A stretch of 64,000 nucleotides of DNA from Methylobacterium gossipiicola (GTDB lineage: Bacteria > Pseudomonadota > Alphaproteobacteria > Rhizobiales > Beijerinckiaceae): NCBI RefSeq assembly GCF_900113485.1, contig NZ_FOPM01000003.1:1-64000 (forward strand). Direction: 5' to 3'. Made by a program: the position numbers and the translations under genes. Of this stretch, positions 7,814-17,178 are shown piece after piece (position 1 is the first letter of the stretch; the number at the start of each line of letters is the position of its first letter). The notes below the pieces were generated by a model. It was not told where the DNA came from. It searched no databases and worked only from the letters and a program-made list of their open reading frames with translations.

Positions 7814-9724
7814 ATGTCTCAGCGGTTGTCGCACGACGCTCAGGCCGTCGAAAACCCAGGCGGCGAAAACCCGACCGGGCTCGGGGCCTCCGCCGAACCC
7901 TCGTTCCTCGGACGCCGCCTGATGCTGGCCGTGCCGACGCTGGCGACCGGCGCCCTCATCGCGGGGCTGGCGGTGACGGCCTATGGTCCGCCGACGGGGT
8001 GGCTCGGCGCCGTCGTCCTCACCCTGTTCTGCCTGGTGATGGCCTGGCAGGCGTTCGTCGCCTGGCAATACGTTTACGGGCTCGTGGCCAGCGCGCTGGG
8101 CGACCGGGCCAAATCGAACCTCGAAATCCGCTCCCTGACCGTTCCGGCCCGCGCCTCGGGCCTGAGCCGGACGGCGGCGGTGGTGGCCATCCACGCCGAG
8201 GATGCCGTGGCGGTGTTCGCGGCGCTGCGGGTCATGGCCCGCTCCCTCCAGCGCGAGGGCGGCGACGGCTCCGACATCGATCTCTTCGTGCTGTCGGACA
8301 CCCGCGACGGCGCCATCGCGGCGGTGGAGGAGCACGAATTCGCCCGCATCACCGCCTGGGCGGCCCAGAACGGACCCGGCCTGCCACGCCTGCGCTATCG
8401 CCGCCGCCACGACAATGCCGGGCGGAAAGCGGGCAACATCGCCGAATTCTGCCGCAGCTACGGGGCCGAATACGATTTCATGATCGTCCTCGACGCCGAC
8501 AGCCTCATGACCGGCGCGGCCATGCGCCGCCTCGCTCGCCTCATGGAGGAGAGCCCCCGCGTCGGCCTGATCCAGACCGTGAGCTACGCCACCGGGCGCG
8601 ACACCCTGTTCGCCCGCATTCAGCAATTCGCCGTGCGTCTCTACGCCCCCCTGTCGATCCGCTGCCTCGAGACGTGGCAGGGACCGGACGGCAGCTATTG
8701 GGGCCACAACGCGATCCTGCGGATCGAGGCCTTCGCCAACAACGCCGAACTGCCGGTGCTGCCGGGGCGTGCCCCGCTCGGCGGCGAGATCCTGTGCCAC
8801 GACATCGTCGAGGGCGCGCTGCTGCGCCGGGCGGGCTGGGAGGTGCGCCTCCTGCCGGAGATGGGCGGCACCTGGGAGGAGATGCCGACGAACCTCGTCG
8901 ATCTTCTGGGCCGCGAGCGCCGCTGGTGCCAGGGCAACATGCAGCACCTGCGCGTGCTGCCAATGCCGGGCCTGCGTCCCGCCAGCCGCTGGCACCTCGC
9001 GGTGGGGATCCTCTCCTACATGGCCTGCCCGCTCTGGGTGGCGTTCCTGGCGCTGGGCACCGTCCAGGCGGTGGCGACGGGGGACCTCGGTCTCCTCGGC
9101 TACGGCCTCACCGGAACGGGGGCGGCCGCCAACGCCCTGGCACTCCTCGTGATCACCGTGCTGGCCGTACCGAAATTCCTGAGCCTCGCCCATGTCCTCG
9201 CCTCGCCCGAGCGCCGGGCGGCCTTCGGGGGCACGGCCTCGCTTCTCAAAAGTGCCGCCCTCGAACAGATGGTGTGGGTGCTGCTCTGGCCGGTGATGAC
9301 CCTGTTCGCGGCGGGCGCCGTCGCCACCACCTTCGTCGGTCGGGTCGTGCGTTGGGACGCCCAGATCCGCGACGACCGCCGGGTGCCATGGCGGGAGGCC
9401 TGCCGGCTCCAGGTCGATACCCTGGTGGCCGGCGGCCTCCTCGCCGGCCTCCTCGCCTATGCGGCCGACCCGTGGCTCGCCCTGTGGATGGCGCCCGTGG
9501 CCCTCGGCCTCCTGTCGAGCCCGGCCCAGAGCGTGCTGACCAGCCGGGCCGATCTCGGCCGGCGGGCCCAGGAACGGGGCCTGTTCCTCACCGTCGACGA
9601 CACCGCGCGGGACGTCGATCTCACCGCCCTCGCCCAGTCGCGGGGCGGGGTCGAGGCGCGACCCGACCGGGCGAACTCCACGGACGCCCTGGCCCTGCGG
9701 CCGAGCGAAGCGCCCGTGACCTGA
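7814..9724 (+). CDS. opgH: Glucans biosynthesis glucosyltransferase OpgH (MdoH)
   Basis: A 636-residue inner-membrane GT2 enzyme that polymerises glucose from UDP-glucose and moves the chain to the periplasm. Two N-terminal helices (about 35-85) precede the cytoplasmic catalytic domain (about 115-385). Visible motifs are IVLDADSLM (DxD), the GPDGSYWGHNAI segment and the RRWCQGN form of QxxRW. At least five C-terminal helices follow (roughly 395-600). It is shorter than E. coli OpgH because the long cytosolic N-terminus is absent. ATG 7814 has only a weak ribosome binding site; a GTG at 7769 is in frame but would overlap the divergent gene. It ends 6 bp before the converging gene at 9731. Confidence 0.94.
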   Translation: MSQRLSHDAQAVENPGGENPTGLGASAEPSFLGRRLMLAVPTLATGALIAGLAVTAYGPPTGWLGAVVLTLFCLVMAWQAFVAWQYVYGLVASALGDRAKSNLEIRSLTVPARASGLSRTAAVVAIHAEDAVAVFAALRVMARSLQREGGDGSDIDLFVLSDTRDGAIAAVEEHEFARITAWAAQNGPGLPRLRYRRRHDNAGRKAGNIAEFCRSYGAEYDFMIVLDADSLMTGAAMRRLARLMEESPRVGLIQTVSYATGRDTLFARIQQFAVRLYAPLSIRCLETWQGPDGSYWGHNAILRIEAFANNAELPVLPGRAPLGGEILCHDIVEGALLRRAGWEVRLLPEMGGTWEEMPTNLVDLLGRERRWCQGNMQHLRVLPMPGLRPASRWHLAVGILSYMACPLWVAFLALGTVQAVATGDLGLLGYGLTGTGAAANALALLVITVLAVPKFLSLAHVLASPERRAAFGGTASLLKSAALEQMVWVLLWPVMTLFAAGAVATTFVGRVVRWDAQIRDDRRVPWREACRLQVDTLVAGGLLAGLLAYAADPWLALWMAPVALGLLSSPAQSVLTSRADLGRRAQERGLFLTVDDTARDVDLTALAQSRGGVEARPDRANSTDALALRPSEAPVT

Positions 9725-9730
9725 AACGGC

Positions 9731-10147
9731 TCACTCCGCCGTCTTGCCCAAGACATCGATGGGATCGGTGCGTTGGCCGGGATGCGGCTCCTTGGTGACG
9801 CTGCCGCCGCCTTGCTGGCCATCCGATTTCAGGCCGGTGCCGCTGGCGAGTTCGAGGCAGGTCACCATCTCGACGTAAGAGGGAAAGCCGCCGGCGTCGA
9901 ACTGCTTCTCGCACTGGCGTTTCGCCGCCGGGGTGAACTCGCCCCAGCGGCGCTTCACCTCGTCCCGCGCCGATCGCTCCGAGCGCAGGCACCCGTCCTG
10001 GCTGGCATTGTTGTTGACGCCGGCCGAGGCGGCGGATCGACAGGTCTTGTCGATGTCGAGGCTCGGCGGGCCGTCCGCCGCCCCGGCGGGCGCCACCATC
10101 AGCGCGAGGGCCGCGAATCCGGCCAGGAGACAGGGAAGGTTCGTCAT
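9731..10147 (-). CDS. Small secreted cysteine-containing protein, unknown function
   Basis: A 138-residue exported protein. Residues 1-23 form a signal peptide (MTNLPCLLAGFAALALMVAP, cleavage near AGA-AD). The mature part has four cysteines spread over 75 residues (DKTCRSA, DGCLRSE, RQCEKQF, VTCLELA), suggesting two disulfides, and a conserved-looking stretch FDAGGFPSYVEMVTCLEL. No domain is named with confidence; there is some resemblance in layout to short LprI-like periplasmic proteins. The start at 10147 opens the signal peptide directly, while the upstream ATG at 10192 would bury it behind a charged extension. It converges on opgH with 6 bp between stops. Confidence 0.75.
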   Translation of the reverse strand: MTNLPCLLAGFAALALMVAPAGAADGPPSLDIDKTCRSAASAGVNNNASQDGCLRSERSARDEVKRRWGEFTPAAKRQCEKQFDAGGFPSYVEMVTCLELASGTGLKSDGQQGGGSVTKEPHPGQRTDPIDVLGKTAE

Positions 10148-10353
10148 CGCGGGTCTTTCGGGGAGAGGCTTTGCGAGGGGACTTTGACCCACAACGCGAG
10201 CCTCGCGGGATCGGACCCGTCGCGGACGTAAAATCGCGCCGTGAAACCGGGGCGACCCGATTCGCGTTCCCCTGCGAGACGCCAGGGACGAAAGGCGGTA
10301 CGCGAGCCGGTAAGCGCTTCAGCCGACGGCGCATCTCGACTGAGGATTCCCGG

Positions 10354-10875
10354 ATGACCGCCTCGACCCTGCACGTTCCCGAAAAACCGGCCCTGTCCCG
10401 CTACCCCCGGCTGGCGGCGGCGATCCTGCCCGTGCTGCTGACGAGCGTCCTGGGGGGGATGGCGACGGGGCCGAACATCGAGGGCTGGTACGCGGGGCTG
10501 ACCAAGCCGTCCTTCAACCCGCCGAACTGGGCCTTCCCCGTGGCGTGGACGATCCTCTACAGCCTCATCGCCTTTTCGGCGTGGCGGCTCCTCGGGGCCA
10601 TGCCCCGCACCGGGCCGACGCGGGAGGGCTGGCGCCTCGCCGTCATCGCCTTCGCGGTGCAGCTTGCCCTCAACGCCGCCTGGACGCCGACCTTCTTCGC
10701 CGCCCACGCCCTCGGGGCGGCGGTGATCGTCGCCGCCGCGATGTTCGTGATGATCCTCTGGACCATCCGCCTGACGTGGCGGTTCGACCGCCTCGCCGCC
10801 GGGGTGCTCGTCCCCTATGCCGCCTGGGTCGGATTCGCGACGATCCTCACCACCGCGATCTGGCGCCTGAACTGA
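10354..10875 (+). CDS. tspO: TspO/MBR family tryptophan-rich sensory protein
   Basis: A 173-residue five-helix membrane protein that binds porphyrins and other ligands. Family marks are GWYAGLTKPSFNPPNWAFPV, the following WTILYSLIAFSAWRL helix, and LNAAWTPTFFAAH with the usual Trp in a helix 3 position. In photosynthetic and methylotrophic alphaproteobacteria TspO tunes tetrapyrrole and stress responses. It is placed tail-to-tail with hemA (6 bp between stops), the first enzyme of tetrapyrrole synthesis, which fits the functional link. The ATG at 10354 has TGAGGA about 8 bases upstream. Confidence 0.93.
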   Translation: MTASTLHVPEKPALSRYPRLAAAILPVLLTSVLGGMATGPNIEGWYAGLTKPSFNPPNWAFPVAWTILYSLIAFSAWRLLGAMPRTGPTREGWRLAVIAFAVQLALNAAWTPTFFAAHALGAAVIVAAAMFVMILWTIRLTWRFDRLAAGVLVPYAAWVGFATILTTAIWRLN

Positions 10876-10881
10876 GCTGTT

Positions 10882-12222
10882 CTACTCCGCCGCCTCGACG
10901 AACACCGTGCCGGCGCGCGGCAGGTCGAGGGTGTCCCAGGTCTCCATGAGCGCCGCCGTCAGCTTGGCGATCCGGGCGTCGTCGTGAAACGGCGAGGGGG
11001 TGATGCGCAGGCGCTCGGTGCCGCGCGGCACGGTCGGGTAATTGATGGGCTGGATGTAGATGGCGTGGTGTTCGAGGAGGTGGTCGGCCGCCGCCTTGCA
11101 CAGCTCGGCATCGCCCACCATCACGGGCACGATGTGGGTCTCGGTGTGCAGCACCGGCAGGCCCGCCGCTTCCAGGGCCGCCTTGGTGCGGTTGGCCTGG
11201 CGCTGGTGCGCCTCGCGCTCCACGGTCGAACGCTTGAGGTACCGCACGGAGGCACGGGCCGCCGCCGCGATGGCGGGGGGCAGGGCGGTGGTGAAGATGA
11301 AGCCGGGCGCATGGCTGCGCACGGCGTCGCACAGGGCCGCCGAGCCGGTGATGTAGCCGCCGACGCAGCCATAACCCTTGGCGAGGGTGCCCTCGATGAC
11401 ATCGACCCGGTGCATCACACCGTCGCGCTCTGAGATGCCGCCGCCGCGCGGTCCGTAGAGGCCCACGGCGTGCACTTCGTCGAGGTAGGTCATGGCGCCG
11501 TAGCGCTCGGCCAGATCGCAGATGGCGCCGATGTCGGAGACGTCGCCGTCCATGGAATAGACGCTCTCGAAGGCGATCAGCTTCGGCCGGTTGCCGGCCG
11601 CGATCAGCAGCTCTTCGAGATGGGCGAGGTCATTGTGGCGGAAGATGCGCTTCTCGCACCCCGAATGCCGTACGCCCTCGATCATCGAGTTGTGGTTGAA
11701 GGCGTCCGACAGGATGAGGCAGTTCGGGATCAGCTTGGCGATGGTCGAGATGCCGGCCTGGTTCGAGACGTAGCCGGAGGTGAAGACGAGGCCGGCTTCC
11801 TTGCCGTGGAGGTCGGCGAGTTCACGCTCCAGATCCACCAGGGGCGAGTTGTTGCCGGCGATGTTGCGGGTGCCGCCGGCGCCGACGCCGCAGCGCGCCG
11901 CCGTCTGGGTCATGGCGCCGACCACGTCGGGGTGCTGGCCCATGCCGAGGTAATCGTTCGAACACCAGACGGTGATCTCGGAGGTACCGCCATCGGGCTT
12001 GCGCCAGTTCGCCGTGGGGAAGCGGCCGGAGATGCGCTCGATATCGGCGAAGACCCGGTAGCGGCGCTCGTCGTGCAGGCGGTCGAGGGCGGTGCGGAAG
12101 TGGGCATCGTAATCGGCCCGGACCTTGCTAGAAGGTTCCTTGATCGAAGGCCCTTTGGCAGAACGTCCGATAACGGTGGTCTCGCTGGTCTCGCTCGTCG
12201 CGGGCATCCGGTTCACGGGCAT
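10882..12222 (-). CDS. hemA: 5-aminolevulinate synthase
   Basis: A 446-residue PLP enzyme that condenses glycine with succinyl-CoA to form 5-aminolevulinate, the committed step of heme, cobalamin and bacteriochlorophyll synthesis by the C4 (Shemin) route. The fold-type I core is complete: [10 protein letters not shown] near residue 82, [11 protein letters not shown], the HNSMIEG segment, [13 protein letters not shown], and the PLP lysine in [13 protein letters not shown]. An N-terminal extension of about 40 residues ([16 protein letters not shown]) is longer than in rhizobial HemA. ATG 12222 has AAGGA 4-5 bases upstream; ATG 12207 is an in-frame alternative. A long leader precedes it (see the 12223-12605 entry). 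Confidence 0.96.
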   Translation of the reverse strand: MPVNRMPATSETSETTVIGRSAKGPSIKEPSSKVRADYDAHFRTALDRLHDERRYRVFADIERISGRFPTANWRKPDGGTSEITVWCSNDYLGMGQHPDVVGAMTQTAARCGVGAGGTRNIAGNNSPLVDLERELADLHGKEAGLVFTSGYVSNQAGISTIAKLIPNCLILSDAFNHNSMIEGVRHSGCEKRIFRHNDLAHLEELLIAAGNRPKLIAFESVYSMDGDVSDIGAICDLAERYGAMTYLDEVHAVGLYGPRGGGISERDGVMHRVDVIEGTLAKGYGCVGGYITGSAALCDAVRSHAPGFIFTTALPPAIAAAARASVRYLKRSTVEREAHQRQANRTKAALEAAGLPVLHTETHIVPVMVGDAELCKAAADHLLEHHAIYIQPINYPTVPRGTERLRITPSPFHDDARIAKLTAALMETWDTLDLPRAGTVFVEAAE

Positions 12223-12605
12223 CCGTCCTTCACGCTTGGGCTGATTGGCCGGCGGTGGGATCGCGGCCTCTGGCGGGATCGTTGGTGCGAGACCCCTCCT
12301 ACCAGACGGAAGGTTCGCCTTTGGTTTCTTCAGGAGGGCCGTGGTTCCCGGTCCGGAGACGGCGAACCCCGCGCGTCGCGCTTGGCTCCTGCAATGAAGT
12401 CGACACGATACAGGTGAATTTGGAATTGGTTCAAGTCGACAACCGCAGCCCTGATCTGAACCTTGGCCTTGGCTCTCCGGTCTTGCGAACCGGGCCGTGA
12501 CCGTTCGCGCCCGGAGCGTCCGTCCGTCAGCCATGGACAGCCGGCCCGTCGCCGTGGTCACGGGGGATCGGACGAGGCCGGCCGAAGCAACCTGATCGAG
12601 GCGTC
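12223..12605. other. Divergent regulatory region between hemA and the small gene at 12606
   Basis: A 383-bp non-coding stretch that is less GC-rich around 12400-12440 than its surroundings. It holds a candidate hemA promoter (12405-12434) and an 8-bp inverted repeat GGTTCGCC (12312-12319) with GGCGAACC (12361-12368) in the transcribed leader. I see no canonical FNR box or riboswitch. Confidence 0.5.
12405..12434 (-). promoter_or_regulatory. Candidate promoter of hemA
   Basis: On the minus strand TTGAAC (12429-12434) is followed after 18 bp by TATCGT (12405-12410). It would give a leader of about 175 nt before the hemA start. Weak match to the housekeeping consensus, supported mainly by the AT-rich setting. 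Confidence 0.3.
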
Positions 12606-12794
12606 ATGACCGAACAGACGGACAAGCGAGCCGAGCGCCTGAAGGCGGCTCTGCGGGAGAACCTGCGACGGCGCAAGGCGCAGGTGCGCGGCCGTTCCGA
12701 CCGCCCCCCGGTCGTGACGCAGGACGGCGATCCGCCGCAACCGGTCGGCCAGCCAGACGACGCGAGGCCGCGCGAAGACGACGACCCGACTTGA
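12606..12794 (+). CDS. Small basic conserved protein upstream of murA
   Basis: A 62-residue hydrophilic protein. The first 30 residues are a basic amphipathic helix (KRAERLKAALRENLRRRKAQ); the rest is acidic, Pro-rich and probably disordered. Similar short proteins sit just upstream of murA in other Hyphomicrobiales, which is why I keep it despite its size. It has no recognised domain and no signal peptide. GAGG lies about 6 bases before the ATG. It is in the same direction as murA with 129 bp between, where a second promoter could fit. Confidence 0.72.
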   Translation: MTEQTDKRAERLKAALRENLRRRKAQVRGRSDRPPVVTQDGDPPQPVGQPDDARPREDDDPT

Positions 12795-12923
12795 GCCGCC
12801 GAACGATCCCTTTTCCGACAAAACTCACGTATACGCGCTGCCACGAGACGGAAGGCGGGCCGTGGGCTCTCCAGGAGACCGGTCCCGCGACTGCCGGGGC
12901 GTGAAGCGTAAGGTTGAACTGTA

Positions 12924-14213
12924 ATGGACCGCATCACCATCACCGGCGGAAGACCGCTCAACGGCGTGATTCCGATCTCGGGCGCCAAGAACGCGGCCCT
13001 GCCCCTGATGATCGCCAGCCTGATGACCGGTGAGACCCTGGAACTCGGCAACGTGCCGCGTCTCGCCGACATCAACGCCCTGCTGCGCATCCTCGGCAAT
13101 CACGGCGTCGACCACATGGTCGTGGGCAAGCGTCCGGGCCAGACCACGGAGACGGGGCAGACCATCCGGCTGACCGCCTCCAACGTCATCGACACCACGG
13201 CGCCCTACGAACTGGTCTCGACCATGCGGGCGAGCTTCTGGGTCATCGCCCCCCTGCTGGCCCGCTTCGGCGAGGCCCGCGTCTCGATGCCGGGCGGCTG
13301 CGCCATCGGCACCCGCCCCGTCGATCTCCTGCTGATGGCCCTGGAGAAGCTCGGCGCCACCGTCGAGGTCGATGGCGGCTACGTGGTCGCCCGCGCCAAG
13401 AACGGCCTGCGCGGTGGCGAGATTCATTTCCCCAAGGTCACGGTTGGCGGCACCCATGTCGCGCTGATGGCGGCGGCGCTGGCCAACGGCTCGACCCTCA
13501 TCGAGAACGCGGCCCGCGAGCCCGAGGTCGTCGATCTCGCCGCCTGCCTCACCAAGATGGGGGCGCGGATCGAGGGCGCCGGCACCCCGCGCATCACGAT
13601 CGAGGGCGTGTCCCGCCTGCACGGCGCCCGGCACGACGTGCTGCCCGACCGGATCGAGACCGGCACCTACGCCATGGCGGTGGCCATGACCGGGGGCGAC
13701 GTCACCCTCGAGAACACCCGCGCCGACCTCCTGCACGCCGCCCTCGACGTGCTCTCGACCACGGGTGCCGAGATCACCACGGGCGTCGACACCATCCGGA
13801 TCCGCCGCAACGGCGGCGGCATCGCGGCCGTCGACGTCACCACCGATCCGTTCCCGGGCTTCCCCACGGACCTGCAGGCGCAGTTCATGGCGCTGATGAC
13901 CCTCGCCAAGGGCCAGTCGAACATCCGCGAGACGATCTTCGAGAATCGCTTCATGCACGTGCAGGAGCTGGCGCGCCTCGGGGCGAAGATCCGCCTCGAA
14001 GGCGATCTCGCCATCGTCGAGGGCGTCGAGCGCCTCAAGGGCGCGCCCGTGATGGCCACCGACCTGCGCGCCTCGGTGTCCCTCGTCATCGCCGGCTTGG
14101 CGGCCGAGGGCGAGACCAGCATCAACCGGGTCTATCATCTCGACCGGGGCTTCGAGGCCCTGGAGGCGAAGCTCGCCCGCTGCGGCGCCGAGATCACCCG
14201 GGTTCGCTCGTAA
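12924..14213 (+). CDS. murA: UDP-N-acetylglucosamine 1-carboxyvinyltransferase
   Basis: A 429-residue cytoplasmic enzyme that transfers enolpyruvate from PEP to UDP-GlcNAc, the first committed step of peptidoglycan synthesis and the target of fosfomycin. Full length for the family. The PEP/UDP-site lysine is in [10 protein letters not shown] (residue about 22), and the loop with the catalytic cysteine is [14 protein letters not shown] (Cys near 117), so the fosfomycin-sensitive Cys form is present. The C-terminal half has the matching inside-out alpha/beta repeat ([15 protein letters not shown]). A perfect hairpin terminator follows, so it is not cotranscribed with hisD. Confidence 0.97.
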   Translation: MDRITITGGRPLNGVIPISGAKNAALPLMIASLMTGETLELGNVPRLADINALLRILGNHGVDHMVVGKRPGQTTETGQTIRLTASNVIDTTAPYELVSTMRASFWVIAPLLARFGEARVSMPGGCAIGTRPVDLLLMALEKLGATVEVDGGYVVARAKNGLRGGEIHFPKVTVGGTHVALMAAALANGSTLIENAAREPEVVDLAACLTKMGARIEGAGTPRITIEGVSRLHGARHDVLPDRIETGTYAMAVAMTGGDVTLENTRADLLHAALDVLSTTGAEITTGVDTIRIRRNGGGIAAVDVTTDPFPGFPTDLQAQFMALMTLAKGQSNIRETIFENRFMHVQELARLGAKIRLEGDLAIVEGVERLKGAPVMATDLRASVSLVIAGLAAEGETSINRVYHLDRGFEALEAKLARCGAEITRVRS

Positions 14214-14220
14214 GCGAGAA

Positions 14221-14248
14221 CGACGCCGGTCCGCGCGGACCGGCGTCG
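14221..14248. terminator. Bidirectional terminator between murA and the converging small gene
   Basis: Perfect 12-bp stem CGACGCCGGTCC / GGACCGGCGTCG around a GCGC loop, 8 bp past the murA stop and 9 bp before the stop of the facing gene. Followed by TCATTT on the plus strand and preceded by GAGAA. Confidence 0.8.
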
Positions 14249-14257
14249 TCATTTCGA

Positions 14258-14578
14258 TCAGCCGCCGACGGCGCCGCGCTTGTAGCCGAAGCCGGGAATC
14301 TCGCAGCCGCAGGGGGCGTTGTAGGGGGCGGGCCGGGTGACGCAGTTGCCGCGCGCGGTGACGCAGAGGCTGCCGCCGCGTCCGCCACGGGGGCGCCCGT
14401 CGTAGCGATCGTAGTCGTAGCGATCCCGGCGGCGCTCGTAGCGATCCTCGTCGTAGCGGCGCTCGTAGCGCCGGGGGCGGTCGTCGTCGTAACCGTAATA
14501 CTGGGCCTTGGCCTCGAAGGCGCTGAGACCGGTGCCGAAGGTCGCCGCCGTCGCGATCGCCAGGAGAATGCGCTTCAC
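14258..14578 (-). CDS. Secreted Tyr/Arg/Asp-rich protein with conserved Cys tail
   Basis: A 106-residue exported protein. Signal peptide residues 1-25 (MKRILLAIATAATFGTGLSA, cleavage near AKA-QY). Residues 28-70 are a low-complexity tract built almost only of R, Y, D, E and G, encoded by near-repeating DNA (copies of a GTAGCG-type motif). The last 37 residues are different and look conserved: LCVTARGNCVTRP and PCGCEIPGFGYK, with four cysteines. Function unknown; the tail resembles small periplasmic proteins seen across Hyphomicrobiales. A candidate EcfG-type promoter lies about 100 bp upstream at 14680-14704. Confidence 0.8.
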   Translation of the reverse strand: MKRILLAIATAATFGTGLSAFEAKAQYYGYDDDRPRRYERRYDEDRYERRRDRYDYDRYDGRPRGGRGGSLCVTARGNCVTRPAPYNAPCGCEIPGFGYKRGAVGG

Positions 14579-14679
14579 CGAATGGTCCTTTCCGTCATCC
14601 CCGGCCCGGCGCCCGATGCGGTCGGGTTCGGGGTTCAGGGTTCGCAGGTCTAGGCCCGAGGCCTAAACCGATGCGGATG

Positions 14680-14704
14680 AACGCAAGCTGAGACCGTTCG
14701 TTCT
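14680..14704 (-). promoter_or_regulatory. EcfG-like (general stress sigma) promoter candidate
   Basis: Minus strand AGAAC (14700-14704), 16-bp spacer, CGTT (14680-14683). The general stress consensus in alphaproteobacteria is GGAAC-N16/17-CGTT, so one base differs. It points at the secreted protein ending at 14578, with a leader of about 95 nt. Confidence 0.35.
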
Positions 14705-14855
14705 CCACACCAAAGCGCGGCGCCCGGGAAAAACGCGAAGCGGAGCGGTCCGTGGGGGCGCAAGGTTGCCGTGGGCCGGCGGCCTCGCTACCTACGGGGC
14801 CGACGGTCGCATTCCCCGATGCCGGCCCAACCCGAGAGAGCGCGACACCCCCGCC

Positions 14856-15323
14856 ATGGAGCTTCTCAAGCTCGCCGCCCTCGACACGGACGACCTCGCC
14901 GTGCTCTCGGCCCACCTGCAGGACGCGATCGTGCGGACCGAGGATCTCGCCTATCTCGCCGACACCCACCGCTTCGTGCTGGTGGCCCGGCGGTTCGACT
15001 GGTCGGCGGAGGCGGGCGCGCCGCCCCGTCGGCGTCTCACGGGTGTGCATTTCGAGCGGGTGCTCGGGGTGCGCCATCGCGGCCTCGTGCCGGGCGCGTC
15101 CTCTGAGACGCCCCTCGAACTCCTGGCCGTCACCTTCACGCCGGGCGAGGCTCCGTCCGGCACCGCCACCCTGGTCTTTGCCGGCAACGCGGCGATCCAG
15201 CTCGACCTCGAATGCATCGAGGTCCGCCTGAAGGATCTCGGGCCCGTCTGGGAGGTCGATGGCCGCCCGGATCATGAGGCCGTCGCCGCCGGACGCGCCG
15301 CCGTCGAGGGACGCCCATCATGA
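14856..15323 (+). CDS. DUF2948 family protein
   Basis: A 155-residue cytosolic protein of DUF2948, function unknown. The opening LKLAALDTDDLAVLSAHLQDA and the following VRTEDLAYLADTHRFVLVARRFDW are family hallmarks, as is FAGNAAIQLDLECIEVRLKDLGPVWE near the end. It begins an operon with hisD, whose ATG overlaps its last codons (15320), a layout repeated in many Hyphomicrobiales. The ATG at 14856 opens the conserved N-terminus; upstream codons in frame look non-coding. The conserved linkage suggests a role near histidine or envelope metabolism, but this is only inference. Confidence 0.9.
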   Translation: MELLKLAALDTDDLAVLSAHLQDAIVRTEDLAYLADTHRFVLVARRFDWSAEAGAPPRRRLTGVHFERVLGVRHRGLVPGASSETPLELLAVTFTPGEAPSGTATLVFAGNAAIQLDLECIEVRLKDLGPVWEVDGRPDHEAVAAGRAAVEGRPS

Positions 15324-16615
15324 TCCGCCTCACATCCACCGCCGCCGATTTCGCCGAGAGCTTCGCCCGGCTGCTCACCGTCAAGCGCGAGATCTCCGAG
15401 GATGTCGACGAGACCGTCCGGGGGATCATCGCCGGCGTGGTCGCGGGCGGTGACACGGCGCTGGTCGACTACACCCGCCGCTTCGACCGCGTCGGCGAGG
15501 AGTTCACCACCGCGTCCCTGCGGGTGACGCCCGACGAGATCCAGGCGGCCATCGCGGCTTGTCCCGCCGAAGCTCTGGAGGCCCTGCGGTTCGCCGCCAC
15601 CCGCATCCAGGCGTTCCACGAGGGTCAGGTCCCGGGCGATCACCGGGCGACGGACGCCCTCGGGGTCAGCAGCGGCTGGCGCTGGACCGGCCTCGAATCC
15701 GTCGGCCTCTACGTGCCGGGCGGGACGGCGAGCTACCCTTCGTCGGTGCTGATGAACGCCATTCCGGCCCGCGTCGCCGGGGTGCCGCGCCTCGTCATGG
15801 TGGTGCCGATGCCGGAGGGAGCCATGAACCCCCTGGTGCTCGCCGCCGCCGATCTCGCGGGCGTGCACGAGGTCTACCGCGTCGGCGGCGCCCAGGCGGT
15901 CGCGGCCCTCGCCTACGGCACCGACACCATCGCGCCCGTGGCGAAGATCGTCGGGCCGGGCAATGCCTGGGTGGCGGCGGCCAAGCGCCGGGTGTTCGGG
16001 CAGGTCGGCATCGATATGATCGCCGGCCCCTCCGAAGTGCTCATCCTCGCCGATGCGCACGCCAATCCCGACTGGGTGGCGGCCGACCTCCTCGCCCAGG
16101 CCGAGCACGATATGGCGGCGCAATCGATCCTCATCACCGATTCGGCCGACCTCGCCGACGCCGTCGAGGGGGCCGTCGAGCGGGCCCTCGCCACGCTGCC
16201 CCGCGCCGAGATCGCGCGGGCGAGCTGGCGCGATTACGGCGCCATCGTGGTGGTGCGGAACTTCGACGAGGCGGTGCCCCTGGTCGATCGCCTGGCCCCC
16301 GAGCACCTCGAGATCGAGACGGAGGATGCCGAGGCGCTCGCCGCCAAGGTGCGCAACGCCGGTGCGATCTTCCTCGGTTCGCACACGCCGGAAGCCATCG
16401 GCGATTACGTCGGCGGCCCCAACCACGTCCTGCCGACGGCGCGCTCGGCGCGGTTCTCGTCCGGACTCGGCGTCCTCGACTTCATGAAGCGCACGACGAT
16501 CCTGCGCTGCACCCCCGAGAGCCTGCGGGCGCTCGGACCCTCGGCCATCGCCCTCGGACGTTCGGAGGGCCTCGAAGGCCACGCCCGTTCGGTGGCTATC
16601 CGCCTGAACCTGTGA
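15320..16615 (+). CDS. hisD: Histidinol dehydrogenase
   Basis: A 431-residue zinc enzyme that oxidises L-histidinol to histidine in two NAD-dependent steps, the last of histidine synthesis. Normal length. Conserved parts are [19 protein letters not shown] (substrate and NAD site), [39 protein letters not shown] (zinc-binding Gln/His) and the catalytic LAPEHLEIE near residue 325. The start overlaps the DUF2948 stop by four bases (ATGA), giving translational coupling. Other his genes are not nearby, as is usual in this order. Confidence 0.97.
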   Translation: MIRLTSTAADFAESFARLLTVKREISEDVDETVRGIIAGVVAGGDTALVDYTRRFDRVGEEFTTASLRVTPDEIQAAIAACPAEALEALRFAATRIQAFHEGQVPGDHRATDALGVSSGWRWTGLESVGLYVPGGTASYPSSVLMNAIPARVAGVPRLVMVVPMPEGAMNPLVLAAADLAGVHEVYRVGGAQAVAALAYGTDTIAPVAKIVGPGNAWVAAAKRRVFGQVGIDMIAGPSEVLILADAHANPDWVAADLLAQAEHDMAAQSILITDSADLADAVEGAVERALATLPRAEIARASWRDYGAIVVVRNFDEAVPLVDRLAPEHLEIETEDAEALAAKVRNAGAIFLGSHTPEAIGDYVGGPNHVLPTARSARFSSGLGVLDFMKRTTILRCTPESLRALGPSAIALGRSEGLEGHARSVAIRLNL

Positions 16616-16619
16616 GGGG

Positions 16620-17120
16620 ATGATGCCCGGCGCGGCCAAATCCACGGAGCCGAAATCTCCCAACCGCCTCGTGGCGGTGACCCTCGACGAGGATTCCATC
16701 GGTCGGGGCAATCCCGATCAGGAGCATGAACGCGCCATCGCGATCTTCGACATCCTCGAAGAGAACAGCTTCACGATTCCGGGGCGCGAGGGGCCGTTCA
16801 CCCTCACCCTCGGCCTCGTCGAGAGCAAGCTCGCCTTCGCGATCCGCACGGAAGCGGGCGACCCGGTGATGACGCACCTCCTGTCGCTGACCCCGTTCCG
16901 CCGGGTGATCCGCGATTACGAGATGATCTGCGAGAGCTACTACAACGCCATCAAGACGGCTTCGCCCACCCAGATCGAGGCCATCGATATGGGCCGGCGC
17001 GGCCTGCACAACGAGGCGTCCGACCTGTTGAAGCAGCGCCTCGAAGGCAAGGTCGATCTCGACCACCAGACGGCGCGACGCCTCTTCACCCTGGTCTTCG
17101 CCTTGCATTGGAAGGCTTGA
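16620..17120 (+). CDS. UPF0262 family protein
   Basis: A 166-residue cytosolic protein of family UPF0262, function unknown. Recognised from [30 protein letters not shown] and the [18 protein letters not shown] segment. It lies 4 bp after hisD and 58 bp before the phosphatase gene, in the gene string conserved among Hyphomicrobiales. There are two adjacent ATG codons (16620 and 16623); the GAGGGG at the hisD stop suits the second slightly better, so the true start could be one codon later. Confidence 0.92.
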   Translation: MMPGAAKSTEPKSPNRLVAVTLDEDSIGRGNPDQEHERAIAIFDILEENSFTIPGREGPFTLTLGLVESKLAFAIRTEAGDPVMTHLLSLTPFRRVIRDYEMICESYYNAIKTASPTQIEAIDMGRRGLHNEASDLLKQRLEGKVDLDHQTARRLFTLVFALHWKA

Positions 17121-17178
17121 GGGGCCGACGCCCCTGTCCGCAGCGTGCTGGCTTTGAGGACCGGGAGGCAGTGACCGG

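Noticed and set aside
12405-12434. FNR-type operator in the hemA promoter
   Set aside because: TTGAA-N5-TCCAA differs from TTGAT-N4-ATCAA in spacing and in half-site sequence.
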